A DNA stretch of 64,000 nt. Origin: Clostridiales bacterium S5-A14a (GTDB taxonomy: Bacteria > Bacillota > Clostridia > Peptostreptococcales > Anaerovoracaceae). Numbering within the stretch: position 1 is the first letter of the stretch; each line of letters opens with the position of its first letter. The notes under the pieces are model-generated. The model saw only the letters and a list, made by a program, of their open reading frames with translations, made no database searches and was not told where the DNA came from. This document shows positions 30,316-37,483 of this stretch, in pieces. The translations under genes and the position numbers were made by a program. The stretch is from contig JRNA01000008.1 in NCBI GenBank assembly GCA_000758905.1, positions 124,001 through 188,000 on the forward strand. The letters run 5' to 3'.

Positions 30316-32190
30316 ATGTATTTTATATATTGTGATGGCGAAAAAATCTATGACTTAAGAGATGAGTCACTGCTACTTGTCAGCCCTAAGTTAGCGCTTG
30401 AAGATAATGCGTCAGGCAGCTTGTCTTTTAATATTGGAACATACAACGAACACTTTGACAAAATCAAACTCATGGCGTCAAAAATAGAGGTTTTCCAAGA
30501 TAAAGAAAAAATCTTTGAAGGACGACCAATAGACTCTCATGAAAATTTCAACAAAACAATATCATACCAGTTTGAGGGTGCGCTTGCATATCTATGCGAC
30601 AGTATGCAAAGGGCGAAGAAATATCAGGGGATTACAGTTGAAAAGTACCTAAGCGACCTACTAGAAATCCACAATGCACAGGTAAGCGAGGATAGGCAGT
30701 TTAAACTTGGAGTTGTAACGGTTAAGGATAGCAATGACTATGTATACAAATACACCAACTATGAGAGCACGCTTGATGTTATCAAATCCGATTTACTCAA
30801 AACATATGGTGGACACCTAAGAATAAGATATGAGAACGGCACAAGATACCTTGACTACTTAAAAGACTGGGCAAGGACATCAGCGCAAAGGATTGAACTA
30901 AACTCAAATTTGCTTGATATAGCCAAAAACTATGATGCAACTAAAATTGCAACTGCGGTAGTGCCTAGAGGTGCAAGCCTAGAAAAAGACCCTAGCGACA
31001 GCTCACCACTTGAAAAAAGAGTGGATATAACAAGCGTAAACGGTGGGCTGGATTATGTACAGTCAGACGAGGCAGTTAAGAAATACGGATTTATATGTAA
31101 AACGGTAACTTGGGATAATGTGTCGGTGCCAGCGAACCTAAAAAGAAAAGCGAGTGAGTATCTAAGCGACACGCAGTTTGAGAACCTGCAACTTGAAGTC
31201 AAGGCTTTTGACCTTTCTATGGTCAGCGATGTGGACAATATAAGACTACTTGATGAAGTGAGGGTTATATCAAAGCCGCACGGACTTGACAGGCTTTTCC
31301 CAGTGACAAAACTTGAACTCCACCTTGACGACCCAGCACAAAACACTTTCTCGCTTGGAGCGCAAGAAGTCAAAAGAAGCGTGAGCACAGGTGTTGCAAA
31401 GGTGCAGGAGAAAAGCATTGAAATCGAAAAGAAAGTAGAAACTGTCGAGCAAAAGTTTGACAACTACCCGACCAAAAGAGAGGTAAGCGCTGAGATTGAG
31501 ACTGCTGAGGACAGCATAACTATAAGCGTTTCAGAAAAGACAAAGAAAGAAATTAACGGTAAACTAAAGGACTACTATACAAGAAGCCAAATTGATGTGA
31601 AAACTGACTCTATAGAATCTGAGGTTAGGACAAAGATTGATGAGCGTGAGTTTGGAACGAAAATCGTGCAGAATGCTGAATCTGTCAAAATAGCATGGAA
31701 CGACGGCACAAGGGTTTTGGACTTTCAAAGCTATGGCATGGATATATATGACTACTCTAAGACAAGCAGCAGTCTAAGGGCAAGACTCGATGAGAAAGGC
31801 TATCACTTTTATAGAAGTGGCTATTATCTAGGCAAAATTGGAACAAATGTATACGTAGATGATGCATCAAAAAAAGGGCTTGTATTTGACCTTACGTATG
31901 ACGGAGCGTATATGTCATGGGCAACACAAAATAGCGCTTCAGACAGTTTATATACGCACAAGTTTGCTTATGTTTCGAGAGGTTTTGCAACTTATTCATC
32001 TGATACGCTAAACGCAGGGTGCAATCTGGATATGCACAATTTTCAAATTAGAAACATCGGAAACGGTATGAATGCTACAGTCGTCGGTATGCTCCCAACA
32101 TCAATTGGAAGCAATGGTGTTGTTAGTAACTGGACCACTAATTTTAGATTAGTTTTCAGAGATGGACTTTTAACGGAGGCAACTGTATGA
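30316..32190 (+). CDS. Tail-associated protein (Tal), tail tip
   Basis: 624 aa. The N-terminal ~350 aa matches prophage tail endopeptidase/Tal (YQFEGALAYLCDSMQRAKKY, NLLDIAKNYDATKIATAVVP, LDRLFPVTKLELHLDDPAQN). A coiled-coil stalk (about 385-430) and a C-terminal fibre region with sialidase-like beta strands follow. It forms the tail tip and contacts the cell surface. Start directly after Dit. Confidence 0.88.
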   Translation: MYFIYCDGEKIYDLRDESLLLVSPKLALEDNASGSLSFNIGTYNEHFDKIKLMASKIEVFQDKEKIFEGRPIDSHENFNKTISYQFEGALAYLCDSMQRAKKYQGITVEKYLSDLLEIHNAQVSEDRQFKLGVVTVKDSNDYVYKYTNYESTLDVIKSDLLKTYGGHLRIRYENGTRYLDYLKDWARTSAQRIELNSNLLDIAKNYDATKIATAVVPRGASLEKDPSDSSPLEKRVDITSVNGGLDYVQSDEAVKKYGFICKTVTWDNVSVPANLKRKASEYLSDTQFENLQLEVKAFDLSMVSDVDNIRLLDEVRVISKPHGLDRLFPVTKLELHLDDPAQNTFSLGAQEVKRSVSTGVAKVQEKSIEIEKKVETVEQKFDNYPTKREVSAEIETAEDSITISVSEKTKKEINGKLKDYYTRSQIDVKTDSIESEVRTKIDEREFGTKIVQNAESVKIAWNDGTRVLDFQSYGMDIYDYSKTSSSLRARLDEKGYHFYRSGYYLGKIGTNVYVDDASKKGLVFDLTYDGAYMSWATQNSASDSLYTHKFAYVSRGFATYSSDTLNAGCNLDMHNFQIRNIGNGMNATVVGMLPTSIGSNGVVSNWTTNFRLVFRDGLLTEATV

Positions 32191-32381
32191 CAGAAGAAAA
32201 TAGATACAAAATAGAAGAGGGTGAAAAAACCGCAATTTTAGAGGAAGCAAAAACTCAGAGTGCTACTGACAAGGTTTTTACAAAAGATGAGGTTTTAGCG
32301 ATGATTAAGGAGGTAATTCAAGATGGATATATCCTTGAGGATAGCAAGGGCAAAATCACAGTTGAAAGAGAGAACCGTTGA
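32187..32381 (+). CDS. Small tail-region protein
   Basis: 64 aa, ATG overlapping the Tal stop. Helical and acidic (TDKVFTKDEVLAMIKEVIQD). Its 3' end overlaps the next gene by 59 bp in another frame. Function unknown. Confidence 0.65.
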   Translation: MTEENRYKIEEGEKTAILEEAKTQSATDKVFTKDEVLAMIKEVIQDGYILEDSKGKITVERENR

Positions 32382-32541
32382 ACTTGCAAGGGCTGAAGGA
32401 CTGCCACCATCAATCCTAGAAGGCATTGTGTATGATGTTTTATGCACGGTTAAGGAAATGACAGAGGCAGAGCGAACGGACGACCTAGAGAAACTATTAA
32501 AAGAAAGGGAAAACGATGATAAATCTGAAACCACTAATTGA
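32323..32541 (+). CDS. Small tail-region helical protein
   Basis: 72 aa, AGGAGG (32308-32313) well placed before the ATG. Helical: LRIARAKSQLKERTVELARA, EGIVYDVLCTVKEMTEAE. The gene lies largely between two tail genes; the long overlap with 32187-32381 is unusual but both have supporting starts. Function unknown. Confidence 0.65.
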   Translation: MDISLRIARAKSQLKERTVELARAEGLPPSILEGIVYDVLCTVKEMTEAERTDDLEKLLKERENDDKSETTN

Positions 32542-33952
32542 AACTTTTAAAAAAGCCATATATGGAAGAGATGTGAGGCAGTCAATAGTTGACCTTGCAC
32601 AGGCTATCGGAGATAACCACAACGAACAGGAAACGCTGAGAAACGAAGTTAAGACTTTAAACGCTGACACGAAAGAAGAAAACAGACAGGGCAAAGAGTA
32701 CATCACAAACAAAACGGCTGAGATGGACAATGCTATAACTGCAGGCAAATCCACTATAGAAACCACCGTGTCTACTGGCAAAGCGGCAGTAGACAGCAAG
32801 GTAAGTGAAGCAGTCAGCACGATAGGAAGCGGCAAAAGTGAACTCGATACTAAAATTAATGCTGGTATCGGAAAACTAGGCGCTAAAACCACGGAGGGTG
32901 AGCAGGCTCTTTCTGCAAAGACACAAAGCGGCATTTCTAGCCTAGAGCAGAAAACAACAAAAAGTACTCAGACGGTTGAGGCGGTTATCTCAAGGGCAAG
33001 CGAAAGCAAAGCGGCAGTTGATACTGCCATCACAAAAGCAGGGGAAAGCAAAGCGGCGCTAGAGAATACAATCCAAAAATCCGAAAGCGGCAAAACTAGC
33101 CTTGACAGCACTATACAGCAAAGCACTATAAAGGACAAAGAACTTGAATCCCACATCGCAGAAATTAACCAAATTATCGCAGATGGCAAGGCTGTAACTA
33201 AAGATGAGTTAAAAGCGGAAATTTTAAAACTCAAAGGCTTGAGCATTGAGGTTTTGGACACTCTTCCGGAGAGCGGCAAGGCAGGGGTCATCTACTTTAT
33301 AAAGGCTACAACTGGAAGCGAGCAGAACCTCTTCGATGAGTATGCGTGGGTGCAAGATAAGTGGGAGATGATAGGAAGTAAGAGCATAGACCTAAGCCAG
33401 TATGTAGAAAAAGCAGAGCATGAATCATTTAAAAGAGATACAGTGAATAAAATTGGTGCAATCAAAGGAAGTGTTGAGAAACTTGACAGAAAGGTTGAAG
33501 CAAACATGCCACTTGTAAAAGTGGTCAGGCCTTTACCGAATTTTTCCGGTAAAGAATATGATTGCTTTTGGGTTTTGCAAAAAACGCCTTTAAATCTTAG
33601 TGAAGGCTCGGAGGCTTCGCCATTTAGTCATTACGTAAAAGCTTACTGCAAGGTAATTCTTGATAAGAATCGGTCACTTGTAATGGGAGATGCTCAAAAT
33701 TCAGTACTCATGCTATCAGGCTGGGAGACCCCCGATGATATGCCAGATTTAGATTGTACTAAAATATTCCGACAGTTTAAATCCGCTGTATTTGGAAATG
33801 CAATTCAAAATCAATACGGTAATCCTCCCAAAGGTAAAATCGTGGATATAATTGTTGAGGGCAACACCTTAGGGATAAGCTTTAAGACTGAGGATTTACA
33901 ATTAACTTTAAAAAATGAAGAAATCAATGTTGTGTGCGAGGCTTATATTTAG
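32516..33952 (+). CDS. Baseplate/tail fibre protein with coiled-coil stalk
   Basis: 478 aa. An N-terminal attachment domain (FKKAIYGRDVRQSIVDLAQA, DNHNEQE) resembles the BppU-type anchor. Residues 60-230 are a repetitive, Ser/Thr/Ala/Lys-rich coiled coil (KAAVDSK, KAALENT, GKTSLDST). The C-terminal ~130 aa is a globular beta-rich domain, the probable receptor-binding head. It likely determines host binding. Confidence 0.8.
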   Translation: MINLKPLIETFKKAIYGRDVRQSIVDLAQAIGDNHNEQETLRNEVKTLNADTKEENRQGKEYITNKTAEMDNAITAGKSTIETTVSTGKAAVDSKVSEAVSTIGSGKSELDTKINAGIGKLGAKTTEGEQALSAKTQSGISSLEQKTTKSTQTVEAVISRASESKAAVDTAITKAGESKAALENTIQKSESGKTSLDSTIQQSTIKDKELESHIAEINQIIADGKAVTKDELKAEILKLKGLSIEVLDTLPESGKAGVIYFIKATTGSEQNLFDEYAWVQDKWEMIGSKSIDLSQYVEKAEHESFKRDTVNKIGAIKGSVEKLDRKVEANMPLVKVVRPLPNFSGKEYDCFWVLQKTPLNLSEGSEASPFSHYVKAYCKVILDKNRSLVMGDAQNSVLMLSGWETPDDMPDLDCTKIFRQFKSAVFGNAIQNQYGNPPKGKIVDIIVEGNTLGISFKTEDLQLTLKNEEINVVCEAYI

Positions 33953-33967
33953 AAATCAGGAGAACGC

Positions 33968-34366
33968 ATGGAATTAGAAAGAATATTATCAAACTGGATA
34001 CCGATTTTTTTAGGACTTATAGGGCTTGCTAAGATTCTAAGGGTATGGCTCAAAGAGTTCGAAAAGAAGATAGAAGAAAAATATCAAGAAAGGGCAGAGG
34101 ACGAGAGCCTCCACGACTCTATAAGAGAGATTGAGAAAAGACTTGACTCGCTAGATGCAAATGCTGACGGGACACTCGCACTACTAAGGTTCAGACTTAA
34201 AGAGGAAATATCAATTGCACTTTCGAGAGGACATACAACCGTTTCTGAGTATGAGGTTATATCAGAGATGTATGCTGCATACGAAGCGCTTGGCGGCAAT
34301 CATACGATAAAGCATATGTATGAGGACTATAAAAAACTTGAGATAAGAAAGGACGAGAAACTATGA
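33968..34366 (+). CDS. Membrane protein of the lysis module
   Basis: 132 aa. One N-terminal membrane helix (IPIFLGLIGLAKIL), a coiled coil (KKIEEKYQERAEDESLHD), then a helical C-terminus (LLRFRLKEEISIALSRGHTT, YAAYEALGGNHTIKHMYEDY). CAGGAG precedes the ATG. This shape is common upstream of phage holins in Firmicutes; a holin-associated role is plausible. Confidence 0.72.
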   Translation: MELERILSNWIPIFLGLIGLAKILRVWLKEFEKKIEEKYQERAEDESLHDSIREIEKRLDSLDANADGTLALLRFRLKEEISIALSRGHTTVSEYEVISEMYAAYEALGGNHTIKHMYEDYKKLEIRKDEKL

Positions 34367-34632
34367 AGATTAACTGGAAAATCAGATTCAAAAACAAGGT
34401 GTGGCTTTTGACCTTTATTGGCGCAATCGTGGCATTTGCATACCAGGTATGCGCAATGCTTGGTATAGTTCCTAAGTTGGCAGAAGACCAGGTTATGGAT
34501 CTTGTAAAAATTCTGCTAACACTCTTAGTTGGGCTTGGCGTTATTGTAGACCCAACAACAGCGGGTACTGCCGATAGCGAAAGAGCTTTAACTTACGGAA
34601 CTGATGAAGATGTGAGAAAGGAAGAAAACTAA
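34363..34632 (+). CDS. Holin, phi-LC3 type
   Basis: 89 aa. MKINWKIRFKNKVWLLTFIG, then a second membrane segment (LVKILLTLLVGLGVIVDPTT) and a GTADSERAL tail: the phage_holin_1/phi-LC3 signature. It forms pores that release the amidase. Start ATG overlaps the previous stop (ATGA) and its stop overlaps the amidase ATG (TAATG). Confidence 0.92.
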   Translation: MKINWKIRFKNKVWLLTFIGAIVAFAYQVCAMLGIVPKLAEDQVMDLVKILLTLLVGLGVIVDPTTAGTADSERALTYGTDEDVRKEEN

Positions 34633-35450
34633 TGGGATATGAGTATATCACTAAGTATGACAGTCCAAATTTTACACGTGGCAGAGAGGGCAATAAGCCG
34701 CAGTATATCGTAATTCACCACTGGGGGCAAGATGGTGCAAGCTTTTGGGGTGTTGTAAATTGGCTATGCAGGCGTGGCGGAAACTCGTCAGCACACTATG
34801 TTGTTGAGGCTGGAAGAGTGGCATGTATAGTTGATCCTGACGATACAGCATGGCACGCAGGGAACTGGTGGTACAATTTACGCTCAATCGGTATTGAGTG
34901 CCGCCCTGAGATGAGCGCAGGTGACTTTGCGACCGTGGCTGAGCTCATAAGAGAGTTATGGCGTGTATATGGGAAACTGCCACTTATAGGGCATAAAGAT
35001 ATAGTATCAACATCGTGTCCGGGCAGATATTATGCGAAATTATCAACTCTTAAGAGTATGGCTGAAAGTGGAAACATTTCAGCACCACCACACACAGGCG
35101 GCTGGAAGAGAAATGCGACAGGTTGGTGGTGGGAAGATAAAAACGGAACATATCCTACTAACTCATGGAAAAAAATTAGCGGTATATGGTACTACTTCAA
35201 CGCAAAAGGCTATGCGGTTACAGGTTGGAACAAAATTGACGGCAAGTGGTACTACTTCAACTCGGACTGCAAAATGCAAATGGGTTGGCAGAAATACCAG
35301 GATACTTGGTACTATCTCGACGAGAAAAACGGCGGCATGGTATCGGACGAGTTCCGCAAAGTTAATGGTGCTTGGTATAAGTTTGATAAGGGCGGCAAAA
35401 TGCTAGCAGATACAAAATTAACTGTCGAACCGTCAGGTGCTATACGTTAG
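34632..35450 (+). CDS. N-acetylmuramoyl-L-alanine amidase with cell-wall-binding repeats
   Basis: 272 aa endolysin. Amidase_2 domain (1-150): YIVIHHWGQ zinc His, SAHYVVEAGRV, AWHAGNWWYN, IGHKDIVSTSCPGRYY. Then four to five choline-binding-type repeats (WYYFN, GYAVTGW, WYYLDE, WYKFDKGGKM) that anchor to the wall. It cuts the amide between stem peptide and muramic acid. The stop is followed by a terminator. Confidence 0.96.
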   Translation: MGYEYITKYDSPNFTRGREGNKPQYIVIHHWGQDGASFWGVVNWLCRRGGNSSAHYVVEAGRVACIVDPDDTAWHAGNWWYNLRSIGIECRPEMSAGDFATVAELIRELWRVYGKLPLIGHKDIVSTSCPGRYYAKLSTLKSMAESGNISAPPHTGGWKRNATGWWWEDKNGTYPTNSWKKISGIWYYFNAKGYAVTGWNKIDGKWYYFNSDCKMQMGWQKYQDTWYYLDEKNGGMVSDEFRKVNGAWYKFDKGGKMLADTKLTVEPSGAIR

Positions 35451-35472
35451 AAAACTACATAAATCTCCTTTT

Positions 35473-35497
35473 CTCCCCTTAACTGGGGAGATTTTTT
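35473..35497 (+). terminator. Late operon terminator
   Basis: CTCCCC (35473-35478), loop TTAACT, GGGGAG (35485-35490), then ATTTTTTATT. It ends the late transcript after the amidase and separates the structural genes from the downstream cargo. Confidence 0.88.
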
Positions 35498-35585
35498 ATT
35501 TGAATTATTTCACTATAAATTTGTTTTTAAATAATTTTTGTGGTATATTCTATATAAGAATAAGAATAAAAAGGAGGAAATGATT

Positions 35586-36125
35586 ATGTTAAGTGCTATT
35601 GATGTTGCTAACTTTTTTATTTATTTGATGCCAGAAGCTGATAATGAAATTACAAATCTAAAGTTGAACAAACTCATTTATTTTGCACAAGGCTATAATA
35701 TGCAAAGATATAATAAGCCTCTTTTTGATGATGAAATTCAGGCATGGCAGTATGGGCCAGTAATTCCATCAGTGTACCATAAATTTAAGGAATACAAAAA
35801 TTATCATATATCAAAACCGACTAAGGATTTTGACATGACGAAGTATTCAGATGAAGATAAAGAACTTATGCTTGATGTAGCAAGAGAATATGGGAAATTT
35901 ACAGGAGAAGCATTGCGTGATATTACCCACCAAATAGATTCACCGTGGTTTCAAGTATATGACCCGAACAGAAGAAACATCAAAATACCAAGATCAGATA
36001 TTCAAGAATATTTTGATAAACTTCCTAGTATTGAGATGGAAGACATTGTATTTTCTGATGATTCATTCATTGGATATAGAGATGAAGATGGATATCTAGT
36101 ATTACCAAAAGAATATGACATTTAA
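35586..36125 (+). CDS. Panacea-domain (DUF4065) antitoxin
   Basis: About 179 aa with a DUF4065/Panacea pattern: LKLNKLIYFAQGYNMQRYN, DDEIQAWQYGPVIPSVYHKF, LMLDVAREYGKFTGEALRD. Panacea domains are antitoxins paired with diverse toxins. GGAGG (35573-35577) is 8 nt before the ATG at 35586; the ATG at 35580 is only 2 nt away. It overlaps the following MazF-like gene by 11 bp, as in TA operons. Confidence 0.86.
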   Translation: MLSAIDVANFFIYLMPEADNEITNLKLNKLIYFAQGYNMQRYNKPLFDDEIQAWQYGPVIPSVYHKFKEYKNYHISKPTKDFDMTKYSDEDKELMLDVAREYGKFTGEALRDITHQIDSPWFQVYDPNRRNIKIPRSDIQEYFDKLPSIEMEDIVFSDDSFIGYRDEDGYLVLPKEYDI

Positions 36126-36426
36126 GCGTTGGGAAATATGGTGGGCTAAAGTTAAATTTGAAGATAGTGATGAAGTAAAAAAGCGACCAGTTCTTATTAT
36201 TAACAGCAATGTAGTTGCTATAATCGCATATAAAATGACTAGCACTAATAGAGGTGATAAGTCGCCTAATTATCAAGTGAGAGAGTGGAAAGCAGCAGGC
36301 TTAACAAAAGAAACATCAATAAGATTTGATAAGGTGCTTAGGCTAAACGCTAATGACTTCGATACTAAAATAGGAGAATTAACTGAACGAGATAGATTAT
36401 TAATAAGTAATCGTTTGCAAATTTAA
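36115..36426 (+). CDS. PemK/MazF-like toxin
   Basis: 103 aa. The N-terminal RWEIWWAKVKFED, KKRPVLIIN and AIIAYKMTSTNRGDK segments are the MazF/PemK fold, an mRNA endoribonuclease. DKVLRLNANDFDTKIGELT is the usual C-terminal part. Translated by overlap with the antitoxin (ATG at 36115; little ribosome site of its own). Cargo of the prophage, possibly for stabilisation or defence. Confidence 0.85.
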   Translation: MTFKRWEIWWAKVKFEDSDEVKKRPVLIINSNVVAIIAYKMTSTNRGDKSPNYQVREWKAAGLTKETSIRFDKVLRLNANDFDTKIGELTERDRLLISNRLQI

Positions 36427-36464
36427 TAAACTTATCAACATTGTTGTTGCACGAAATATCGAAA

Positions 36465-36495
36465 GCGTCCTTGTCCTTTAGGGACGTTTTTTTAT
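36465..36495 (+). terminator. Terminator after the TA pair
   Basis: CGTCC and GGACG pair across a loop that itself contains GTCC/GGAC, followed by TTTTTTTATT. It ends the toxin-antitoxin transcript. Confidence 0.75.
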
Positions 36496-36656
36496 TGCAA
36501 AGAATAATCTTGACTTTTTCTAAAGGTACTATATATCCAAAAGTGCAAAAAAGTCGCTTAAATCGAAAATTAGAGCGTCATGTTTTCGTTGAAATTTCAA
36601 TGGTTTTGAGTGAAAATAAAATATTAAAAAAAAGATAAAAAATTTATAAAAAAGGG

Positions 36657-36685
36657 TTGACATAGGTAGACACCTATGCTATAAT
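36657..36685 (+). promoter_or_regulatory. Consensus promoter with operator in its spacer
   Basis: TTGACA (36657-36662), 17 bp, TATAAT (36680-36685). The spacer holds a perfect inverted repeat CATAGGT-AGAC-ACCTATG (36661-36678), ideal for a ribbon-helix-helix repressor, and a gene of that type lies downstream at 36904. The link is inferred. Confidence 0.8.
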
Positions 36686-36723
36686 TAAACCATAGAAAGG
36701 GAGAGGAAGGAGGTGATGAAGAA

Positions 36724-36825
36724 ATGGACAAAGAAGAAATAAAAAACCTGCTAGAGTTACTTGAAAAAGCGTTAAATAGTGAGATAGTCGACAAACTTGT
36801 AATCACTATTAAGCCTAAAAAGTAA
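36724..36825 (+). CDS. 33-aa small protein
   Basis: AGGAGG (36708-36713) is 10 nt before the ATG at 36724. Helical, amphipathic (MDKEEIKNLLELLEKALNSE). It is the first gene after the operator promoter at 36657. Too short to assign; small partner of the downstream RHH-like protein is possible. Confidence 0.6.
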   Translation: MDKEEIKNLLELLEKALNSEIVDKLVITIKPKK

Positions 36826-36835
36826 AATAACAGGT

Positions 36836-36860
36836 AGGGTGATGGATTTACCATCACCCT
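36836..36860 (+). promoter_or_regulatory. Perfect 10-bp RNA hairpin before the RHH gene
   Basis: AGGGTGATGG (36836-36845), loop ATTTA, CCATCACCCT (36851-36860): a perfect 10-bp stem. No T-tract follows, so it is not a standard terminator. It could protect or process the mRNA between the 33-aa ORF and the RHH gene. Confidence 0.65.
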
Positions 36861-36903
36861 AATATTAACCTAAATTTGCATTATAGTCAAGGAGGAGTAA
36901 ATT

Positions 36904-37116
36904 ATGGAAGCAAAAGTTGAAGTTAAGTATAAAGATGGTAGTAAAGAAGTCAAATATTTCAGTCAAAAGAAATACGACAAGAAAAATACAACGCAGTTTA
37001 GAATGAAATTAAATAATAATACTGACAAGGATATTCTAAACTGGCTGGCGAATCAATCTAATAAGCAGGGTGCTGTTAAGCGTCTTATAAGAAATGAAAT
37101 TGAGAAAAAGAAATAA
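36904..37116 (+). CDS. Ribbon-helix-helix-like DNA-binding protein
   Basis: 70 aa. The C-terminal part (TTQFRMKLNNNTDKDILNWL, ANQSNKQGAVKRLIRNEIEK) fits the RHH fold: a beta strand then two helices. The N-terminal KVEVKYKDGSKEVKYFSQKK is a short basic strand region. GGAGG is upstream. Probable autorepressor acting at the spacer palindrome 36661-36678. Confidence 0.65.
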   Translation: MEAKVEVKYKDGSKEVKYFSQKKYDKKNTTQFRMKLNNNTDKDILNWLANQSNKQGAVKRLIRNEIEKKK

Positions 37117-37159
37117 CAAATCTAGCCTAAGGGTAAACCAGGGGGTAACCCATCTAAGG

Positions 37160-37200
37160 GGCATTTTGGGAACTTTTGGGAACTTTTCAAGCATAAATTT
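37160..37200. repeat. Candidate integrase arm-type sites
   Basis: TTTTGGGAAC occurs twice in tandem (37168-37187), with TTTTGGGA again at 37198. The repeats lie about 50-80 bp inside the attR core, where integrase arm sites or excisionase sites are expected. Binding is inferred. Confidence 0.4.
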
Positions 37201-37224
37201 TGGGAGGAAAAGAGAAATAAAAAA

Positions 37225-37260
37225 CCCTTGAGACGTTGGAAAATCCAATGTTTTCAAGGG
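37225..37260 (-). terminator. Phage-supplied terminator of tRNA-Lys
   Basis: On the minus strand CCCTTGA pairs with TCAAGGG (37254-37260 with 37225-37231), with an inner TTGGA/TCCAA, followed by a T-run (37220-37224 on the other strand). It replaces the host copy at 2884-2919, which differs only in the loop and in a wobble pair. Confidence 0.82.
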
Positions 37261-37315
37261 CTTTCTTCGATGGTACACCCACGGGGGTTCGAACCCCGGA
37301 CACCCTGATTAAGAG
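37244..37315 (-). other. attR: 72-bp attachment repeat
   Basis: Identical to 2903-2974. The segment includes tRNA nucleotides from the anticodon loop to CCA plus the terminator start; the host 5' half joins it, restoring a complete tRNA-Lys. Confidence 0.95.
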
Positions 37316-37346
37316 TCAGGTGCTCTGCCAGCTGAGCTATGGGTGT
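37271..37346 (-). tRNA. tRNA-Lys (anticodon CTT)
   Basis: 76 nt with encoded CCA. Acceptor ACACCCA/TGGGTGT, D-arm GCTC...GAGC, anticodon stem CCTGA/TCAGG with loop CTCTTAA (anticodon CTT), T-arm CGGGG TTCGAAC CCCCG. It is intact after prophage insertion because the phage carried the 3' half and terminator. It is transcribed on the minus strand from a promoter at 37402-37374 (TTGACA, 17 bp, TAAACT). Confidence 0.96.
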
Positions 37347-37373
37347 GCAATTGACATCAGTGCTACAAGCGAT

Positions 37374-37402
37374 AGTTTAACACCATGAAACTTAATTGTC
37401 AA
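37374..37402 (-). promoter_or_regulatory. tRNA-Lys promoter
   Basis: TTGACA (37402-37397), 17-bp spacer, TAAACT (37379-37374) on the minus strand, placing the start near 37367, some 20 nt before the tRNA 5' end. Confidence 0.75.
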
Positions 37403-37483
37403 TAAAAAACTGTGATTTTTCGCTAATCACTGCATAAATTTTTTAATCTATGCTAAAATAGAAGCTGTAGGAGGAGTTACTAT

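Noticed and set aside
32700-33250. CRISPR-like DNA repeats in the tail fibre gene
   Set aside because: Irregular coding repeats for a coiled coil (GKAAVDSK/SKAALENT units), with no constant repeat and variable spacer structure.
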